Origin: Anastrepha obliqua
Lineage: Eukaryota > Arthropoda > Insecta > Diptera > Tephritidae
Direction: 5' to 3'
Assembly (NCBI RefSeq): GCF_027943255.1
Contig: NC_072893.1
Coordinates: forward strand, 118,791,784-118,855,783
DNA: 64,000 nt
The notes below the pieces were generated by a model. That model was not told the DNA's origin. It made no database searches and was given only the letters and a program-made list of their open reading frames with translations. The position numbers and the translations under genes are program-made. Within the stretch, counting starts at the first letter, position 1; each line of letters begins with the position of its first letter. Of this stretch, positions 10,335 to 21,829 are shown piece by piece.

Positions 10335-11795
10335 CCCAGGTCAATGAAGGTGATTTTATGTAAAAAAAATACTGATTAAATTATGAAAATTTAAATAAAT
10401 TTTTTGGAGTACGAAGACACTACAAACTAAAGAATTCTATCTTCAGACGAATCAAATTTTCTTGACTCAACAACTACAATATTATTGAATTTCATTCCCC
10501 TTTCATTTTCCTTTTGATTTCCTTTGTGAGAAATATTGAAGCCAATCTGTTTTTATCAACAGAACCACGAATGACCTCACAAACAAACATCAAGAACTTC
10601 GGGACATTTAACAGAACAGCAAATGACAGCAAGAACGGAAAGGTACAACTATGGGCAAGGAACAGATTGAGTAATATGCACCGACTGGTACTGGATCGGA
10701 GAAATGAAGAGATTACAGAGCGGATCGAATAAAATTTCGCTGTACCCTTTTAAAATTGGATTCCCATCCACAAATGCAAATTCGAGCTTAGAACGAATTA
10801 GGGAGTTATATAAAACTTTTCTAGTATAGGGGTCCTCCTCGCATAGCGCTGCAGGAATGCCAAATTAGCATAAACCTTTGGCAAAATCTAACTAAAATGA
10901 TTTAAGCATGCAAAATCTGAGTCAAATGGCACGCTTTGTTGATCAGCAAACTCTTTAACATTAGAAGGAACAGCATTTGATAAAATGCTGAGGAATAAGA
11001 GGAAGAGGAATTTCTGTATTTTTCCAAATTTCTCTTACATTTTTTTAATTAATTTTTTTTAATACTTTTTTCACAAATTACAATTCGTACTTTGAGTGGC
11101 TGAAGTGGTTTGCACTCGTTTAGGGGTGTGACTGGTGATTACATGGACATGGACTGAGCTGAGATGTGGCATGCGCATACCTCGTAAAGACACGTTTACA
11201 TACGAGTTTATACCTACAAACATTTATGTCATACATACAGACTTGTGCAAACAATGCAAACCGCTGCAGGCACACACATACATACATACATAGCTACTCA
11301 CGCTTGCATCGATATGCATGAAATTCCGCCCATATTTAATAGGCAATTTCACAGCCATTGATGGCATTGAAGCCGTAAAACAAAACAAAAATCATACGAC
11401 GGTCTCTGAAGTAGGCACTTAGCTAGAGTGAGAGCGTTGGTGTAGTGGAAGAAAGAGAAGCGTAAAAAGGGCGGAGAGCACATAAAAAATGGGAAAAGCA
11501 GGCAATATTTTTTCGTGTATGAGCAGTAAATGGTTAATCAGGTTGGTAGCGGAGCACTTGCCCGCTTTTGTGTCCTTAATGGATTTTCGCATTGTTTCAT
11601 GGATAAAATTGGAATATGTACGTATGTATGTGCGTATTGTTATAAGTAGAGTGTGGGAGAAATGAGCTCGTTATTTCATTAAGGAAATTCTTTCGGTGCT
11701 TCCGAGCCGACAAATTGCATTTCCATAGCTTCCTGGCAGGAGAAGGAAGTGGTCTGGTTGGTTGAGATGTATTTTTGGAGAGTAAAGAAACGGGC
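10335..11795. other. Intronic DNA, no gene recognised
   Basis: Includes a 72-codon ORF at 10,514-10,732 with no family resemblance, poly-T near 11,040-11,070 and CATA microsatellite near 11,273-11,300. No terminal repeats or coding exons seen. Confidence 0.4.
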
Positions 11796-11796
11796 T

Positions 11797-12039
11797 ATGT
11801 AGCCGAATGGGTTGGTTCGTGACTACCATTCGGAAACTCAGAGATAAGGTAGGTTCGAATCTCGGTGAGAGATCAAAAAATGAAGAAAACGTTTTTTATA
11901 AAATAGCGGTCGCACCTCGGCAGGCAATGGCTAACCTCCGAGTGTATTTCTGGCATGGAAAAGCTCCTCATAAAAATCCATTTGCCGTTCGGAGTGGGCT
12001 CGAAACTGTAGGTACCTCCATTTGTGGAACAACATCAAG
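11797..12039 (+). mobile_element. tRNA-derived SINE, 3'-truncated copy
   Basis: The head resembles a tRNA gene, with a box A-like TAGCCGAATGGGTTGG and a box B-like GGTTCGAATCTC, the internal RNA polymerase III promoter. The body is shared with copies at 16,012-16,326, 23,276-23,581 and 35,468-35,740, plus a divergent one at 52,427-52,657. This copy stops at ...CATCAAG and abuts an R1 fragment. Confidence 0.88.
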
Positions 12040-12044
12040 CCACG

Positions 12045-12420
12045 AATAATTGAATTACTTCCTCTCTCAAATGCTGAGCGCACAGGGCTACTTCCAGTAT
12101 TATCCGCATATGTTTGGTCTCTCCGCCTCACCAGACTGTCCTCTAGCTGGCCAGAGAATGTTGAAGACGCGCGACACTTACTCTTCTACTGTTCAAGATT
12201 CGCGAGAGAACGCGAAGAGTTAGCCACGATCCTTGGAAGACAGCCAAATAAGACATATGTAACTGGCAGTATGAGCATTTCAAATCATTGCTGGGATGCT
12301 ACATGCAAGTCTGCCAAGTAAGTATTGCGAACTCTACGCAAGCAGAATGAAGAAAATCGGCCTGTTTCAGCAGCAACAATCAGAGCTAAATAATAACGAC
12401 ACCCTGCGCCGCGTCTGATC
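12045..12420 (+). mobile_element. R1-clade LINE C-terminal fragment
   Basis: Plus-strand frames give ENVEDARHLLFYCSRFARERE, the late Cys/His finger and tail of R1-type reverse transcriptase proteins (usually EDAEHVLFxCPRF), followed by a worn version of the last conserved segment. The catalytic region is absent. Confidence 0.75.
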
Positions 12421-13084
12421 ACACCGAACTTTGCGACACGTACTCAATGGAACAGTGTTCCATAGGAGTTCAACTCAGACATAAGGACGACAATTAGAGA
12501 CGCTTGAGTTAACGAATCACGAGGCAGGCAAGACATGACATTACCGCACGCTTTCGAAGTTCCATTTACTTCATAACGAAAGTAATTACGACTATCAGCA
12601 ACGTATAGCCTCCATACGTCATAGGTACAGAGCCTGGACGCAGGTTTCTTTTGTGATTAATAGCCACAATCACAGTCCACCCTCGATGTAGGGCAAATAT
12701 GGTACCGAGCTGGAAGTCAGCGGAAGAGTGGAGGTCGATTTTAGTGGGTATCTAAATTATACAGAGTATTAAGCGGAGTATCCTAAATCTGGCTCTTGAT
12801 TGTAACTCAGTTTGCAGTGAATTTAAGATTAAAAAAAAGGCAGAGCTCTGTGCTGAGTTCCAAGTCTCTCTCTTAGTTGAAACGCATTTAGAAGCGCCTT
12901 TGTGGCTAAAGAAGCGAAACAAGTAGAACAGTTGACTGGCTCTCAATGCAAAGATCCTTCCAATCGCCCTTTACGCAGTTTGTGAGACAGAGCTCGGTAT
13001 GGAGTTATACATCTCCTTAATTATTTGGCGCGCCGTTCCTATTGCAAGTTAAGTAACATAGCATGAGGCCGATTTACCATTTAT
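12421..13084. other. Unassigned DNA
   Basis: May include the R1 3' untranslated region at its start. No gene or clear repeat seen. Confidence 0.35.
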
Positions 13085-13375
13085 TTATGTTTCTAATTAA
13101 ACTAAACTATCGCAGGCGATCGAACGATGAGCTGTATGACAACATAGAATTAAGATCCCGCGGCTCGGTTGACTGGGTCATGTCGTCTGAATGGATACAA
13201 ACGCTCCGGTTCTGAAAGTATTCGTTGTGGTACCAGCTGGTGGTAGCAGATGAAGGGGAAGAGGAAGGCCTCCTCTGCGTTGGAAAGATCAGATGGAGAA
13301 GGACCTGGCCTCACTTGGTGTTTCCAACTGGCGCCGGTTAGCACGAGAAAGAAACGATTGGAGCGCTTTGCTTTT
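13085..13375 (+). mobile_element. RTE-type LINE 3' end, copy 1
   Basis: Encodes, with frameshifts, SNDELYDNI, then LG.VMSSEW, then RGRPPLRWKDQMEKDLASLG and NWRRLARERNDW. This is the C-terminal segment of endonuclease/reverse-transcriptase LINEs often placed near RTE. The same tail occurs at 17,850-18,350 and 41,340-41,609. Confidence 0.75.
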
Positions 13376-13379
13376 GTTC

Positions 13380-14055
13380 TGTGACGACTAAAAAATTAAC
13401 GAACTGACGAGTCCTAACATTCCACGTCTTTTCTTTCTTTCTTTCTTCAATCTTTCTCAACGCTTTCCTTTTTTTTATAATATATATAATTTGATGAATC
13501 TGCCACAATCTCTGTCTTGAGTCCTGTTTTCCGCCCATCTTCGCACCTCCTATAAAATGAAAGCTAGAAGTATGTAATATCTCCCATTGTCAATCAGCTG
13601 TTCTTCAGATAATCGCTCACTCCACATTTCCGTTAATAACATCTTTGCCGCTCATGTTTGGCTCAAAGAAAAAAATAGATGTCCCTCACACACAGTAAAA
13701 CTTCACATGCTTCTAGCTCTGTAAATAAATTACGCGCTTTTCTATCATTTTAGCAGTGATTTAGTGAAAATTGACAGCTGACAGCTGACTAATGACAGCT
13801 GACAATTGACGACAGTGACGTTGGTTTTCGACCAAACGACAAAATACGCTATACGTCAAAGCCACTGATTTGATAGTCTCCTCAATACCCAATAAACATT
13901 AAGGTTTGAGTTAAACTTTAAGTTAAGTTCAGGTTAAATAAGTAATTTAGTTCCAACTGCAGGCTCTCCCGAATATTTAAAAAAAAAAAATTTGTTGATA
14001 TAATTTTAATTATGCTTACATATGTCTCTTCAGTTGAGAAAAAGTTGATCCTCAA
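13380..14055. other. AT-rich DNA with a CAGCTG cluster
   Basis: TTTC-rich simple sequence near 13,425-13,460. Three TGACAGCTGA-like units lie within 13,777-13,805 and a further CAGCTG at about 13,596. No coding region. Confidence 0.5.
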
Positions 14056-14059
14056 CTTG

Positions 14060-14490
14060 AGTAAGCTTGAGAATAATACATTTCTCAAGGGTGTGAAAAA
14101 ATTGGAACTTGTTTTAGGCATTAACTTCAAAATAATAAATTTCTGAAGAGTTTGAAGCTCCTTGTTAGGCACTAACTTGAGATTAAATATTTGCAAAATT
14201 TTAAATAAAGTTTCCTGTTACGCATTAACCTGAGAGTAATAAATTTCTGAATTCTTTTAAATAAATTGAAGCTTCCTGTTAAACATTAACTAGAGAATAA
14301 TAAATTTCTCAAAGGTTTGAAGCTCCTGGTTAGGCATTAACTTGAGAATAATACATTTCTCAAGGGTGTGAAATAAATTGGAACATTTTGAGAAGAACAA
14401 ATTTCCTAAAGGCTCGAAGCTGCTGGTTAGACATAAACTTGAAAATAATAAGTGTCTAAATTTTTTGAACTAAATTGGACTTATTTGATT
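14060..14490. repeat. Degenerate minisatellite, ~50-62 bp period
   Basis: About eight copies of a unit containing GAGAATAATAAATTTCTCAAGG, GTTTGAAGCTCCTGG and TTAGGCATTAACTT. The GAGAATAAT-like core lies near 14,069, 14,131, 14,180, 14,232, 14,293, 14,344, 14,390 and 14,441. Copies are clearly diverged, so the array is old. Confidence 0.88.
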
Positions 14491-14499
14491 CTCATTGGG

Positions 14500-16002
14500 T
14501 AGTGCTAAAGGTATTGTTGGTAGTAATACTCGTTTTGCATCCATTATATGCGCCAACAATGTCTTCATTATTTAATTACGATGACGCGGCGGTTGCCCGC
14601 AGCACAGCACCAGCTACAAATACATATGCACACACTTCACGAGTGCAACCGTAGACGGGCAGTCGAACAGCACTCAACATGCTTGCATTTATTAGGTTTT
14701 AAGTACATAGAGAAGAAAGTGTGTAAAAATCAGCAGAATCAAGGAAAGTTAAGCAAAAAACAAAAAAATCTATGCGTTTGCGAATTTATAATTAAGCATT
14801 TTAATGGCTGACGTTTCCCTCTACTCTACCTCCTGCTAGCACATGCCCACATGTGTGTGTGTGTGTGAGTGTGCTTTGGCTGACAGGACATCACAGCGCG
14901 ATTGCCAGCCATAAATTGCAAAATTACCACCCTTAAGGAATGTTCGAGTGCCAGTAGTCAGGCGACAGGCGGTAGCCAACTTCACACTCCGCTCAATCTG
15001 CATGCCGGCGAGTCCTTCAAATCGCCTGCCTGCGTTCACTAGACAACTGCTTGCGTACATATTTCTTTACACCCTCATACATACGAGTAGTTATATGGAT
15101 GCATGTACGTTAGCTGAACTGCTATGGCGTCGTCATGTATTCTTCTCTATAATTTGCCAGTAATGTGCTGGGATATACTGCATGTATGTATAGGAATATT
15201 ACCTGCCTTCGTACATAGGTATGTACGAGTGTGTATGAATAAGTTTGGTATGCGTGGCATTTGTATTGGCAGCGCTAATGATGTGCCATGCTGATGCTAG
15301 CGGATGTACAGCAAATTTATGGTGTTAAACTGCCTATAAGGGAACTTGACACCTTAGCTTTTTATAGACTTTTTAGAAGAAAGCATTTAAACTCTTATAA
15401 TCAATATTTTAATTTAATTAAATTTGCGAAATTAAAAAAAAAACATAACAAAAATGAAAACCTGTTGCTTAGAGCCTTCATAGCATCTTTTCGTTAAGTC
15501 GAAGGTTAAAAATAAGTATACAAAAAGTTAGAGTTAGTCCTCTTTGGCAGACAACGAGCGTACAAGGAAAAAGTGAATTTTTGAAAAAAAAAACTACAAA
15601 TTTTGTTTTCAAAATTTCAATAGTAAGAGCAAACATTTGAAAACCTACAAAAGCTAGAAGGCCATCATAATGAAATAGTCCAAAATCTACTACCAAATGA
15701 AGGTCACAGACGATTGAGAAAAAAAAGACTCCTTCAAGTCTGTACAATCTTAATTATCTCAACTCGTTCGAAGGTCCGTCCACGAATGCAACGGAATATC
15801 GGCCATTGCGGCTTTCAGTATGGCCTCATCGTCATGAGAGATAAAGGTATTATAGTTTCAAGGCAGACTGTTCTAGATAGTTCCACTAGGTCTTTACGGC
15901 TCCCTCCATCCAATTGCATCACAACAAAAAAAAAATCAATTCGCACACAATTGTCGTGAGGGACAACGGAAGCATTAAGGGACACTGGGAACTAGGCCTT
16001 TC
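14500..16002. other. Intronic DNA with microsatellites
   Basis: GT run at about 14,852-14,873 and CATA-type sequence near 15,070 and 15,180. Several short ORFs overlap with no family resemblance. No supported gene. Confidence 0.4.
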
Positions 16003-16011
16003 CGGCTTCTA

Positions 16012-16326
16012 AATAAATAAAATAAATAATTGGCGGGTACACTTCTGTTAGGTGTTTGGCCGAGCTCCTCCTCCTATTTGTGGTGTGCGTCTTGATGTTG
16101 TTCCACAAATGGAGGGGCCTACAGTTTCAAGCCGACTCCGAACGGCAGATATTTTTATGAGGAGCTTTTTCATGGCAGAAATACACTCGGAGGTTTACCA
16201 TTGCCTGCCGAGGGCCGACCGCTATTAGAAAAATGTTTTTATTAATTTTGCTTTCATCGAGATTCGAACCAACGACCTCTCTGTGAATTCCGAATGGTAA
16301 TCACGAACCAACCCATTCGGCTACGG
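16012..16326 (-). mobile_element. tRNA-derived SINE, full-length copy with 9-bp TSD
   Basis: Read on the minus strand it starts GCCGTAGCCGAATGGG, has box B GGTTCGAATCTC, and ends CCAATTATTTATTTTATTT. It is flanked by CGGCTTCTA at 16,003-16,011 and at 16,327-16,335, a clean target-site duplication. Length about 315 bp. Retrotransposed by a LINE partner, presumably one sharing the ATTT-rich 3' tail. Confidence 0.92.
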
Positions 16327-16490
16327 CGGCTTCTAGCTACGGAAAATCAGAGACTGGAAACCCGTTCTTTCTGGTTCGCTCCATTCATTTACTTCCTTCA
16401 CATTCACATCCGATTTAATCATATACATAAGTATATGTACATATACTCGTAGAAGTATATTTCATTTGAACAAATAATTTGTTTCTTATA

Positions 16491-17395
16491 AAGGGTGGTT
16501 AAATTTTAAGGGCCGATGTTGAATGTGAACCACACCTAAACGTCAAGTTTTTCTGCATTTCATTTGACATTTTCAATTTTAGACTAACTCAATTTGAAAC
16601 CATGGAAAGATAACAGTCGAGCAACGCATTAAAGTTATTCAGGCTTATAATGAAAACGGGCGTTCAAATCAAAATGCATATCGCGCACTTCATTTTCAGG
16701 TATGAGACACATTTTCACCTCAGTGGATTCGTCAATAAGCAGAATTTCCGCATTTGGGCGAATGATAATCCAAGACTGATTGCCGAAAAACCAATGCACC
16801 CACAAAGGGGCACTGTTTGGTGCGGTTTATGGGCCGGCGGCATCATTGGACCGGTCAAGCAGTTACTGTCAATAGTGTTCGCTATCGGGAGATGATAACA
16901 AACTTTTTATGGCTCGAATTGGAAGATATGGGTGTGGATGATATGTGCTTTCAACAGGGCGGTGCCACTTGTCACACAGCTAACGAAACAATGGATCTTT
17001 TGCGTGAAAAATTTGATGGCCGAATAATCTCACGTCGCGCCGATGTCAATTGGCCGCCAAGATCATGTGATATGACACCGTTGGACTTCTTTCTTTGGGG
17101 TTATTTCAAAGAAAAGGTGTACGTCGATAAGCTAGCAACAATTCAAGAGCTAAAGGATGAGATAATTCGGCACATTAACGCCATAGAACCTCAAGTATGC
17201 CTCAGCGTCATAGGATATTTGGACCATCGGATGGAGATGTGCCGCCGAGGCCGCGGCGGCCATTTGCCGATATTTTGTTCCATACGTAATTGATCTATAT
17301 CAATATTATCATAATAAAGAGAAATGACAATAATTTCCTAAAAAAATTGTATTTTATTCAAAATCAACACCGGCCCTTAAAACTTAACCACCCTT
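16491..17395 (+). mobile_element. DD41D (rosa-type) mariner, internally deleted, intact ends
   Basis: Terminal inverted repeats beginning AAGGGTGGTTAAATTTTAAG are flanked by TA at 16,489-16,490 and 17,396-17,397. The start of a transposase (KITVEQRIKVIQAY) near 16,605 breaks off at 16,700 and resumes in the catalytic half, so roughly 400 bp are missing. The third catalytic Asp (RSCDMTPLDFF) lies 41 residues after the second position, the DD41D spacing typical of rosa mariners. The first Asp is Tyr (TAT at 16,701) and the second is Gly (GGC at 16,968), so the product would be dead even without the deletion. The longest surviving ORF is 16,817-17,293. Confidence 0.93.
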
Positions 17396-17399
17396 TACA

Positions 17400-17845
17400 A
17401 GAAAGATTCAATAAATTATAAATAAAAAAAATCAGAAACATTTTTTTTTGTTAAATTTGATGATTTTTTTTTTTTGATAAATTTAATAAATGCAGAGTAG
17501 CGAACACTTCGAAATCTTATAAAAAAAAAAAACACTCCAATCGGTTGATTATTTTTTGATTTGTTGCAGTTTGAAAATTATTTTTATGGTTTTTGTGCAA
17601 ATTTTAGCTTAGATGCCCGACTCTTTTGTAAGTTTACGCACTTTGGATCAGAAATAAACTTTCCAGGAGAGATTTGCTTCAAAATGCAAAAAACTCGGTG
17701 CAAATCGGAGCAGTCTGTGCAGAGTTATTAGCGAACATATGAGCATATTTCGGGACTTTATTATACACAAATATTTTGGAGTATTTTTCCAGCTTGATTT
17801 CTGTGATTTAATTATAATCTATTATTAAATTATCACAGTAATATG
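17400..17845. other. AT-rich DNA with A/T homopolymers
   Basis: Poly-T and poly-A runs near 17,440-17,475 and 17,520. Nothing else recognised. Confidence 0.5.
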
Positions 17846-17849
17846 GACT

Positions 17850-18350
17850 AAGTAAGCAATTGAGTAGTAAAGTCCTTTCTCGACGAACAAAACTAACACT
17901 CCATAAGGCTCTCATCATGGCCGTCCTAACGTATGGCGCAGAAGCTTGGACGATGACTACATCCGATGAGGGCTCTCTCGGAGAGTTTGAGAGAAATATT
18001 CTGCGGAAAATTTTTGGACCTTTGCACGTTGGAGGTCGCAGGCGATGGAGCAATGAGCTGTATGAGCTTTATGACAACATAGACATAGCGCAGCGAATAA
18101 AAATCCAGGGGCTTCGTTGGCTAGGCCATGCCGTCCGACTCTGAAAGTATTCGATGCGGTATCAGCTGGTGGCAACAGAGGAAGCGAAAGGCCTCCTCTG
18201 CGTTAGAAAGATCAAGTGAAGAAGGACTTAGCTTCACTTGGTGTGTTCAACTGGCTCCGGTTAGCATGAGAAAGAAACGACTGGCACGCTTTGTTAAACT
18301 CGGCCAAATCGCATAAGGGGTTATACCGCCAATCAAGTAGAAGAAGTTTT
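17850..18350 (+). mobile_element. RTE-type LINE C-terminus, copy 2 (longest)
   Basis: The 94-codon ORF at 17,860-18,144 encodes TKLTLHKALIMAVLTYGAEAW, FERNILRKIFGPL, ELYELYDNIDIAQRIKIQGL and RWLGHAVRL. This is the thumb/C-terminal region after the reverse transcriptase of RTE-type LINEs. It runs out of frame into the RPPL...NWLRL tail and ends at a CAATCAAG(TAG)AAGAAG 3' terminus shared with copies 1 and 3. The catalytic domain is absent. Confidence 0.85.
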
Positions 18351-18389
18351 ATTCGATTTAAATAAAATTTTTTGGATTACTTTTCAATT

Positions 18390-18640
18390 CCTTGGCAATT
18401 GAAATGAATGCTCACATGCCGGCCCAACTCGATGAATTCCATGAATTTATCGACATTTTCGACGATTGGCCTACCAGAGCGTGCCTCATCTCTGACGGCA
18501 ATTCTAACAGAAGAAAATCATGGAGACAAATTATATGCTTTTGCATTCGATGCTCTATTAGGTCCATATGCGGCAAAAAGTTTTTTCACCGCCTATTTGC
18601 TAATGCTACTGAATAATGTACCGAACCTTCTTTTTTTAAC
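18390..18640 (-). mobile_element. mariner N-terminal remnant
   Basis: The minus strand reads AAYGPNRASNAKA...VRDEARSGRPIVENVD then KFMEFIELGRHVS, the linker between the two helix-turn-helix motifs of mariner transposases (xDExRSGRP is diagnostic), with one stop. The catalytic half is absent. Confidence 0.75.
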
Positions 18641-18779
18641 CTAATTTTGGAATACTCAACTTGCTTTTTAAGCACAAATCTGTCCAAGAACTTCTTTTGA
18701 AGCATAATGCGATCTTTAAACCGCCGGTGCGCCAGTGCGATGTTTATATACTTCGTGAGATTTGACACACTAAAGACTT

Positions 18780-18880
18780 CTATCGCAGAATGGATGAGTT
18801 GACTCTTGAAGTGTTCGAGAGGAGTGTTCTCCGGAAGATATGTAAGCTATATAGAGTAGACTTGGTTGATCAACAATGAT
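18780..18880 (+). mobile_element. Possible RTE-type LINE scrap
   Basis: A short segment reads LEVFERSVLRKICKLY, like FERxVLRKIxGP of the RTE C-terminus. Too short to be sure. Confidence 0.4.
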
Positions 18881-18949
18881 CGCGCCTCCCTAAATCCTAC
18901 TCGTTATGTACTGTTCCTCGAATTGGTGATATCCGTCGATGAAAGGCAC

Positions 18950-21825
18950 AGAAGGAGGTAATAAGGGTGACAGTTGTGATATGCAAGAAGGAAATATTAT
19001 ATCAAGTAATCAAAAAAATTCATGTTCGAGTTCATCACAAAATTAGCAATACTTTTCGTATAGTAGAAATCCATCTCCAAACTTCATCGCTAGGAGTTGA
19101 TGTATGGACACTTCTCTGAAAGCTTAGGCATTTCAAAAACAACAACAAAAAACAATAAAAAAAAACCATACAAAAACTTCAGGTGGTAGAAGAAACTCGG
19201 AGTCGAATCCCACAACCAGCTCCCTTGGGTCAGGTGGGCCGAAATCGCCTCCTCGCAATTTTTTGCGGAGGACAGCCCCGAGAGTTGAAGTCTTTAGACT
19301 TTTAGACTTTAGACAGAACCGACGCGAAAGGCAGCGAGCAAGGGGCGCCTGAAGGAAAGTCGGGGGTTAAGAGTGGAAGTCCACTTTCGATAGTTAGCGG
19401 ATCACAGGGGGACCTGTCTGCGATTCCTAGTTTTGTGCTACTGGATTTGGTACCCAGCATCAATAAAAGGTTTTCCAATAATCTTCCTGGGGAATGTCTC
19501 TTCGAGGACCCTCTACTAGGCTTAAACGGCAGGCAGGGCAAAGTAGGCGATCCTTCTCTGACCTTCATGTGACTAGGGATGGAAGTGAGTAACGTCCACC
19601 ATCTATACAATTTTTATGAAGGTAGTGACCCTCCTCCAAGATGTGAAAGTACTGGATGGCATTATGATATGGTCAAGAGGATGATAGTCTGCGCTGACGA
19701 ATAGTCAGCTTCAAGCAGTTCAAATTGAATGCAAAAGGTGGCGAGCTGCATAAAAATATGTGGAGCGCTTGGAAGGGCCACTCTTAGCGAGCGAACAGCT
19801 CAAAAGTGGTTTTAGATCCTTTCGACTTACCTGAGTTTGAAATGCAGGTGCTCTTTCGCACTAAAACAGCGCGTGGGATCATCCCACTGGAGGTGAATTC
19901 CTCGTTCAGCTGGCGACTTTTGTCCCATCCTCCATGCTTTTCTGACACTGATCCGTTAGCATGTCATCTGTTTTGAACAAGCATAGGCAAGATCAGCTTT
20001 TCAATGCCTCGAGAAGTAATTGAAATAGCGGTAGCACAGTTTTTTGAGACCCGAGGACAAGGTTTTCTTTTTCAAAGCAGCCGTGCCAAATATCTTGGCG
20101 ATTATTTATTTGAAGGACTGAGAAATTTGCAAACTGTCTCACTGGAGGGATTAGCTACCTGCTTAAAAAGATTTAAGTGACTTAAGCAACTTAGTTAGGA
20201 ATGGAAATCAAATGCAGGTATAACAATGGGCCTTAGGACCACCAAGTGTCTTGTCTTAGACAACCTGGCTAATCAAACTTAACCTACATCAACTCTGGGC
20301 GCTGCTTGATGGAGCTGCTTGGTAAGCGAATTGGTTTACTCTTAAATGTTTTTGGACGCAACTCCAGAGTTAAGAAGGAGCTGTAGAGCTTTAAACACTA
20401 TTTGTGCCACTTGCTCTGCTCAGGTAAAAGCACGGCGTCTCCATCTACCAAGTATTTCTTTGAACTCCTAGCAGACTTGGAGTCAATAAACATTCCGAAA
20501 ATCATGAGAAATTAAAGGGATGTAAATAGAGCCTGTTTATGTGATACCGCAGTTGATTGGTCTAAGTGTACTTCTTGAAAGCCAATGAAACCTATTGTAA
20601 TTTGCCATTCTCAGTAGGAAGATAGAACTTTGTCCAGCTATATAGTTTTTATTTTACTTTTTATTTTATAAAACCTTCAAAACCTCACTAGGAGGAGTTT
20701 CTGACCGTCTTTAGGAATTAATTTTAATTCAAAAAATCAATTAAAAAAAAATAGTACTAGTACTTAACACAGATTTCCCAAATATGCCATACAAAAGATA
20801 CATTTAGGTCCATAAATAAATTTTCAAATTAACAAAATATTTGATACAAAACTCAAAAAATTTCACATATTTTAACCAATAATTTCAACCAATAATCGGG
20901 GTAAAAAAACTATCATACAAAATTTGTTAAATGAATTTAAACTACGAAATTCGGTAATTGTTTCGATTTTTGCATAGCTTACACGCCCAAATGTAGGCAA
21001 CACACAAATTTACAAATTTATAAATTCGCCATATTTAAGTGTTAAAATGCAAAAACGAGCAACAACAAAAGCGAAAAACAAAAATACTTTCCCACAAGTG
21101 GGCGGGTGGCTGTACGGCGGAGACTACGGAGACACCAGCGTCGAGTGCGAAAGCTCAAGGGCTGACCAGGTTTCCGGAGAGATCGAGAGTGGAGGCAACC
21201 AAAATGGAAAACCAGCCAACACAAGCGAACATAATTAACCAGACACACCACAAACAACCGCAAGTGCACTTGGCACACACACACACATACTCTACGTAGG
21301 GCAGGCAGCAAATGTCAGTGTATGTATGAACAGATGCGTGTATGTGTGGTGGCACATGTGGAGCGTCTGTGTGGTGCGGTGCTGAGCGTCGCTTATAAGC
21401 TTTGTACGGAATCGTTGATTGTGCTGATGTTGGCATGGAAAATTAACAATTTTTCAATTAAAATCAATACGAGCTGTACGCCAGTGGGGAAGCTTTCTGT
21501 GGTTTAGGGGTAAGCAAGGAAATGGGGAAGCAGGGCAAAATTCATTGCTTGCTAGTTACTAGTAAATGTGGAATATTTCTGTTGTGTGTTTGTGTTGTAT
21601 TGTAAGTGGCGCAAAACAACTCGAAGTGAGTGTTGCTCTGGGTGGATATGTACGTGGGCACATACAAGTATTTCAGCAGGCAAAGCAAAATGTTAATACG
21701 CTTGGGTTTCGTTCATTTGTAGATGTACTATATGTACACCTGTGTTTGCAATTATAGCAGTTTTGCAATATTGCAAAGTTCGGATTTTTTTTTATAAAAA
21801 TATAGTTATAACAACAGAAACCTTA
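18950..21825. other. Long unassigned stretch
   Basis: Worn, moderately GC-richer DNA at 19,190-20,600, perhaps an old retroelement body, in which I could not recognise any domain. Then AT-rich DNA, with a CA run at about 21,275-21,290. No supported gene. Confidence 0.4.
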
Positions 21826-21829
21826 TTAA

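Noticed and set aside
11797..12039. tRNA gene (A and B boxes)
   Set aside because: The boxes belong to a dispersed SINE with several copies; no complete cloverleaf or anticodon arm that I could defend.
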